Shown: positions 60,955 through 64,000 of the stretch, in pieces
Layout of the letters: the number at the start of each line of letters is the position of its first letter
Position numbering within the stretch: position 1 is the stretch's first letter
The notes under the pieces: model-generated
Databases searched by the model: none
What the model was told of the DNA's origin: nothing
The model's input: only the letters and a program-made list of their open reading frames with translations
Assembly: GCA_018806985.1 (NCBI GenBank)
Contig: JADANN010000369.1
Location: forward strand, 1,678,501-1,742,500
Direction: 5' to 3'
Source: Angiostrongylus vasorum
Taxonomy: Eukaryota > Nematoda > Chromadorea > Rhabditida > Metastrongylidae
DNA: 64,000 nucleotides
Program-made: the position numbers and the translations under genes

Positions 60955-61040
60955 AATAATCAATATATTCCTTTAGCTTAAAGAAGACGAAAACACTGAA
61001 ACGTTAGCCGCATAAAAAAATTTGTGCCAACTTCGTATGA
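60955..61040 (+). repeat. Diverged 384-bp-repeat terminus
   Basis: AAAGAAGACG, then ACTGAAACGTTAGCCGCAT, then an A-run and CAACTTCGTATGAGTT. It keeps the GAAACGTTAGCC half, but the CTGANGA half is lost. Confidence 0.35.
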
Positions 61041-61139
61041 GTTGAACAATCCAAAGAAGGGTAGAGGTGTTCTTATCACATCATCAGTAAACGGAGAGCC
61101 GATGCGATTTTCTCGAAGGATTTGTAACTATCCGTGATG

Positions 61140-61548
61140 AATTAGTTTTGCAAATATCTCAGCATCATGGTGGTTATATTTCACATCACACCCCGTCGTG
61201 AAAAAAATAACAGGCAATAAGTAAAAGGGAGACATTATGACCTTGACTGTAGCCTCAACTTAACTGGGTTTAATGTGGATTTGTACTTCCCAGACAACTC
61301 CCGTTGACTGATGATCACTGATTGCACCGCTAGGGTAAGAAAAGAAAAAAGCTGGCAGACAAAAAGGTAAAGCAAGGGGATTAGTGGTGTAGCGGTAAAC
61401 ACGTGAGCCCCCCGAAAAAGGTAGTCGCGGGTTCGAATGTGGCAGGGATCCGAGTTTTGCAAATATCTCAGCATCATGGTGGTCGTACTTCACATTATAT
61501 TATGCCCTACCACGAAAGAAATAATAGCTAGTAAATGAAAGATTAAGC
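61140..61548 (+). repeat. Family D copies in direct orientation, one with strong tRNA-like core
   Basis: TAGTGGTGTAGCGGTAAACACG and GCGGGTTCGAATGTGG at 61381-61445 are the most tRNA-like A and B boxes of the family. TTTTGCAAATATCTCAGCATC occurs on both sides (61146 and 61453). Confidence 0.6.
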
Positions 61549-61555
61549 GTAAAGA

Positions 61556-61830
61556 ATAAACCCCTCGGCGTTGATCAATCCTTGGATGACGCGCTATGCA
61601 TTCGATTTCATCGAGCATCGTTTGGAGGTGATTGAATGCATATCTGGCTTTTTACAATGACTCGTAGTGGCCTACCGATGCATTGAACCAGTGCTGCTAT
61701 CTTCCCAGACAAGCCTGGTACCAATTCGACGACCCCGGAGGGATAGAGGGTTTGGTGGACCATAGGCGCGGGGATCGATTCCACGTATGTGTTGCAGGGC
61801 GCCTCCCACCACTACGCACACGCCCCCCTT
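61556..61830 (-). repeat. SINE-A
   Basis: Tail AATAAACCCCTCGGCGTTG, central CCAGACAAGCCTGGTACC, B-box complement GGGATCGATTCC, head near 61800-61830. Confidence 0.8.
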
Positions 61831-61924
61831 GAATGAAAGGTTAGACATTGGCAAATGCCAAGACCAGCTTTCTTTTAACCTCAGGATTACAAATAGTTCG
61901 TTGTATCTGTTGATGAATGGACAC

Positions 61925-63800
61925 AAGGTTTGCACTGCAACATTTATTGACAAAGAATAGCTGTTTCGGTGGATTCACCTTCTTCAGAACAGGGAAAGGT
62001 CAAATTGACGTGTTATTTATTCAACTAAACACTTTCATAACCTCAGCAGACAAAACTTAGCACATAAATTTTCTTCCATTCGCATAACAAACAGTTTCCT
62101 TTCAACACCCACCGTTTTAAGTCTTTCAGTTCATTGGTGGAGAGCAGCCTCAAAGAGAATGGACGAGGAATGTGCCTGGCTCAGGTCACAGAATTTGTCT
62201 GAGGAATGGTGCTAGATCACGAGTGGGCACAAAGCACTCCTACCTGGAGTTCATTTTTTTAATTTCTTGAATTTATCCATAACCATGTCCATATCCAATT
62301 TATCCATAACGAGAAAGGATTCAAGAGTTTTACACGCTGATGTTTTGAATTCCTATACGAGTTGAGTGACTTTTGCCTCAAAATCTTCTCCGTTACGTTT
62401 CTGTTCCTATGCGCGCCTTGTGGAGTACTTGGTTTCAATTTAAATTTACGGACTGGGTATCCTTTTATACGGATGCAAAGCGGTCTACCTGTTTCGCCCA
62501 CGTATTCGCCCGAACATGCTTCAGAACAGATTAGGTCCACCGCACCCGAACTCATGCAATCACCGTCTCTACCCTCAAAGCAAATTACGCAATTTTGCGT
62601 TTGTATAGCCGGTCATATCTGCGGTTAGTGAACTAACTAGCGTATTAGAGTGTCCGGTGGTATTTCGAACACTGTTACCGAATTCTCTAGACCGGCCCTC
62701 CCTTACGTAAGTTTTTATAGCTGCATCCATTTCGTTGGAAATAAAGGGCAGGATAAACGGGACCTAGAATTTCTCCTCGCTAGAACCATCGTATAAAGGC
62801 ACGGATATGATAGCTATTTGCCGTGCCAATTTCAATGATTCTTCTTTCTTCTCTCTTCCTGTCAGCACACTGGTGGCTGTTCGAAATATGTTTCTTACAA
62901 GCGCGCTTTTGGTGTGTGAGGGGGTAAGAAAGGAATTAGTGAACCAGTATATTTTTATCACTTGGTTTTCAGTACCATTTCGTGATGTAGCTCTTACAGA
63001 CAGGTCCATTTGAGCGCTAACAAACGGAAACCTGTTTTCTTTCAGTTTCTCTCGAGCAAACCTAGTGTACCGTGACTGTTCGTCCAATAATTCTAAGCAT
63101 TTATCCATCTCCTCTTGTGTGGCAGATGACAAAGCAATCATCTGTACATCTACAGTGAAGTAATGGCAGGAGATCGATTCCTAGTACTTCTACTGTAGAA
63201 GTGAAGGCAGTGGTAAGGGTTGGTGCCACTCACTTCCCCACCGTTAACTCTCTAATTTGTGCGTAATATTCCCTGGACCATTTAAGGATCGAGCAGCTTA
63301 GGCACACCTTTAGGAGGACCATGAGCTGCTGAATCGAGAAGCCTTACATGTTTATTACTCGTTAATGTTGCACAGGAAGGTAGCGGATGGCTTGCATTGC
63401 GATGTTATTAGACACGCCAGTGTAAAGGGAGGTAATGTCGAAGGACTCCATCACGTACGTGCTGTTAGGACGTGCGTTGGGAGAGGATGCAGGAACATTT
63501 GGGTAATCATGAAATGGGCTGGTATGTGCTTCAGCAACTGGATGAGAATTAGGTTTATAAATCAAACTGTTCAACGAGCGAGCCCGCCTTCTCAACTGAT
63601 GATGGATCTAAACTTGAACGTTCAGAAGTAACCATAAGACCAGACATGTTGGTAATTCAATCTTAAGTTGCAGAACAACTGTTGTTTCAAGCGTGTCGAG
63701 CCTGCCACTTTGACTCATTCGTTGTTCAATTTTCGATGTTGACCTTTGAATTCCTTTGACTTTTTGAAGAGGTTAAACATTATCCGTGACAAATTTTCCT
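61925..63800 (-). mobile_element. Second long Penelope-like element, heavily degraded
   Basis: On the minus strand from right to left: fingers and RT start (63600-63400, MESFDITSLYTGV), an RT piece with HKSALVRNIFRTA linker sequence (63141-62764), GIY-YIG (62555-62259, SGEYVGETGRPLCIRI), then a terminal repeat near 61930-62060 with a weak hammerhead core. The order matches the 22-24 kb copy. Many indels break the frame, and the RT catalytic segment is not clearly readable. Confidence 0.65.
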
Positions 63801-63849
63801 GTAGTAAGAAATGCTAGAGCACAAAAAATGAGCGAGAACCAAGCTACTA

Positions 63850-64000
63850 CTCGGTCGTTTTCTTTCTCAGCAATCGTGAGGTTGTCAAACAGCCTACGTT
63901 TACTTCCATACAATAACACACATACAACACAACCGTAGCTAACGTTTCGGCAGAATCGCCCTCTTCAGAGCCTGGAAGGGTACCCTAATACGCAACTTAC
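63850..64000 (-). mobile_element. PLE terminal repeat running off the window
   Basis: CAGCAATCGTGAGGTTGTCAAACAGC and the following sequence match the 5.27-kb arm in the same orientation, including the hammerhead core at 63935-63976. The element continues past the window end, so the coding part may lie outside. Confidence 0.6.
63935..63976 (-). ncRNA. Hammerhead-like ribozyme core (PLE)
   Basis: The minus strand reads CTGAAGA, stem II GGC/GCC, GAAAC, then GTT as the cleavage triplet in place of GTC, then AGC. The core is intact; GTT is a permitted NUH triplet. Confidence 0.5.

Overview
The window looks like nematode nuclear DNA, probably from a clade V strongylid such as a hookworm relative; that placement is an inference. 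The evidence is two cuticle collagen genes of the standard nematode design, TTNCAG acceptors directly in front of start codons (as at spliced-leader trans-splice sites), AT-rich sequence, and small exons in a dense background of interspersed repeats. Most long open frames here are chance or repeat-derived. The real genes were found by chaining short exons with matching splice phases.

Genes: (1) a four-exon plus-strand gene at 15507-17806 encodes about 155 residues that I do not recognise; its first intron is full of repeats. (2) A plus-strand collagen gene at 28075-29259 has a normal N-terminal domain, but most of its Gly-X-Y repeat has been lost and it gains a non-collagenous C-terminal exon. 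(3) A plus-strand cuticle collagen at 34264-35656 has five exons and one apparent +1 frameshift. (4) A minus-strand SLC17-type (anion:cation symporter, MFS) transporter lies at 42265-53509. Ten phase-compatible exons were found; the first and last exons and one internal segment were not. A weak two-exon candidate lies at 58791-59111 on the minus strand.

Repeats fill most of the rest. SINE-A, SINE-C and family D have tRNA-like heads with recognisable A and B boxes; family B is a further short interspersed element. SINE-A and SINE-C share a central domain. Family D often occurs as inverted pairs. Penelope-like retroelements (PLEs) occur as one nearly full but frame-broken copy (21975-24180, GIY-YIG endonuclease and reverse transcriptase) and several fragments (5.3, 26, 36, 48, 55, 58, 62 and 63.9 kb). 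A foldback element lies at 13.6-14.6 kb with a relative at 38-39.4 kb. Long TA and ATGT microsatellites lie at 12.5, 38.5, 40.7 and 44.1 kb.

The most interesting layer is RNA-level. The PLE terminal repeats carry compact hammerhead-ribozyme cores (CUGANGA, short stem II, GAAAC, GUC) with almost no helix III, repeated at more than a dozen sites on both strands. A 384-bp tandem repeat at 51995-52900 carries one hammerhead-like core per unit and resembles a retrozyme-type array.
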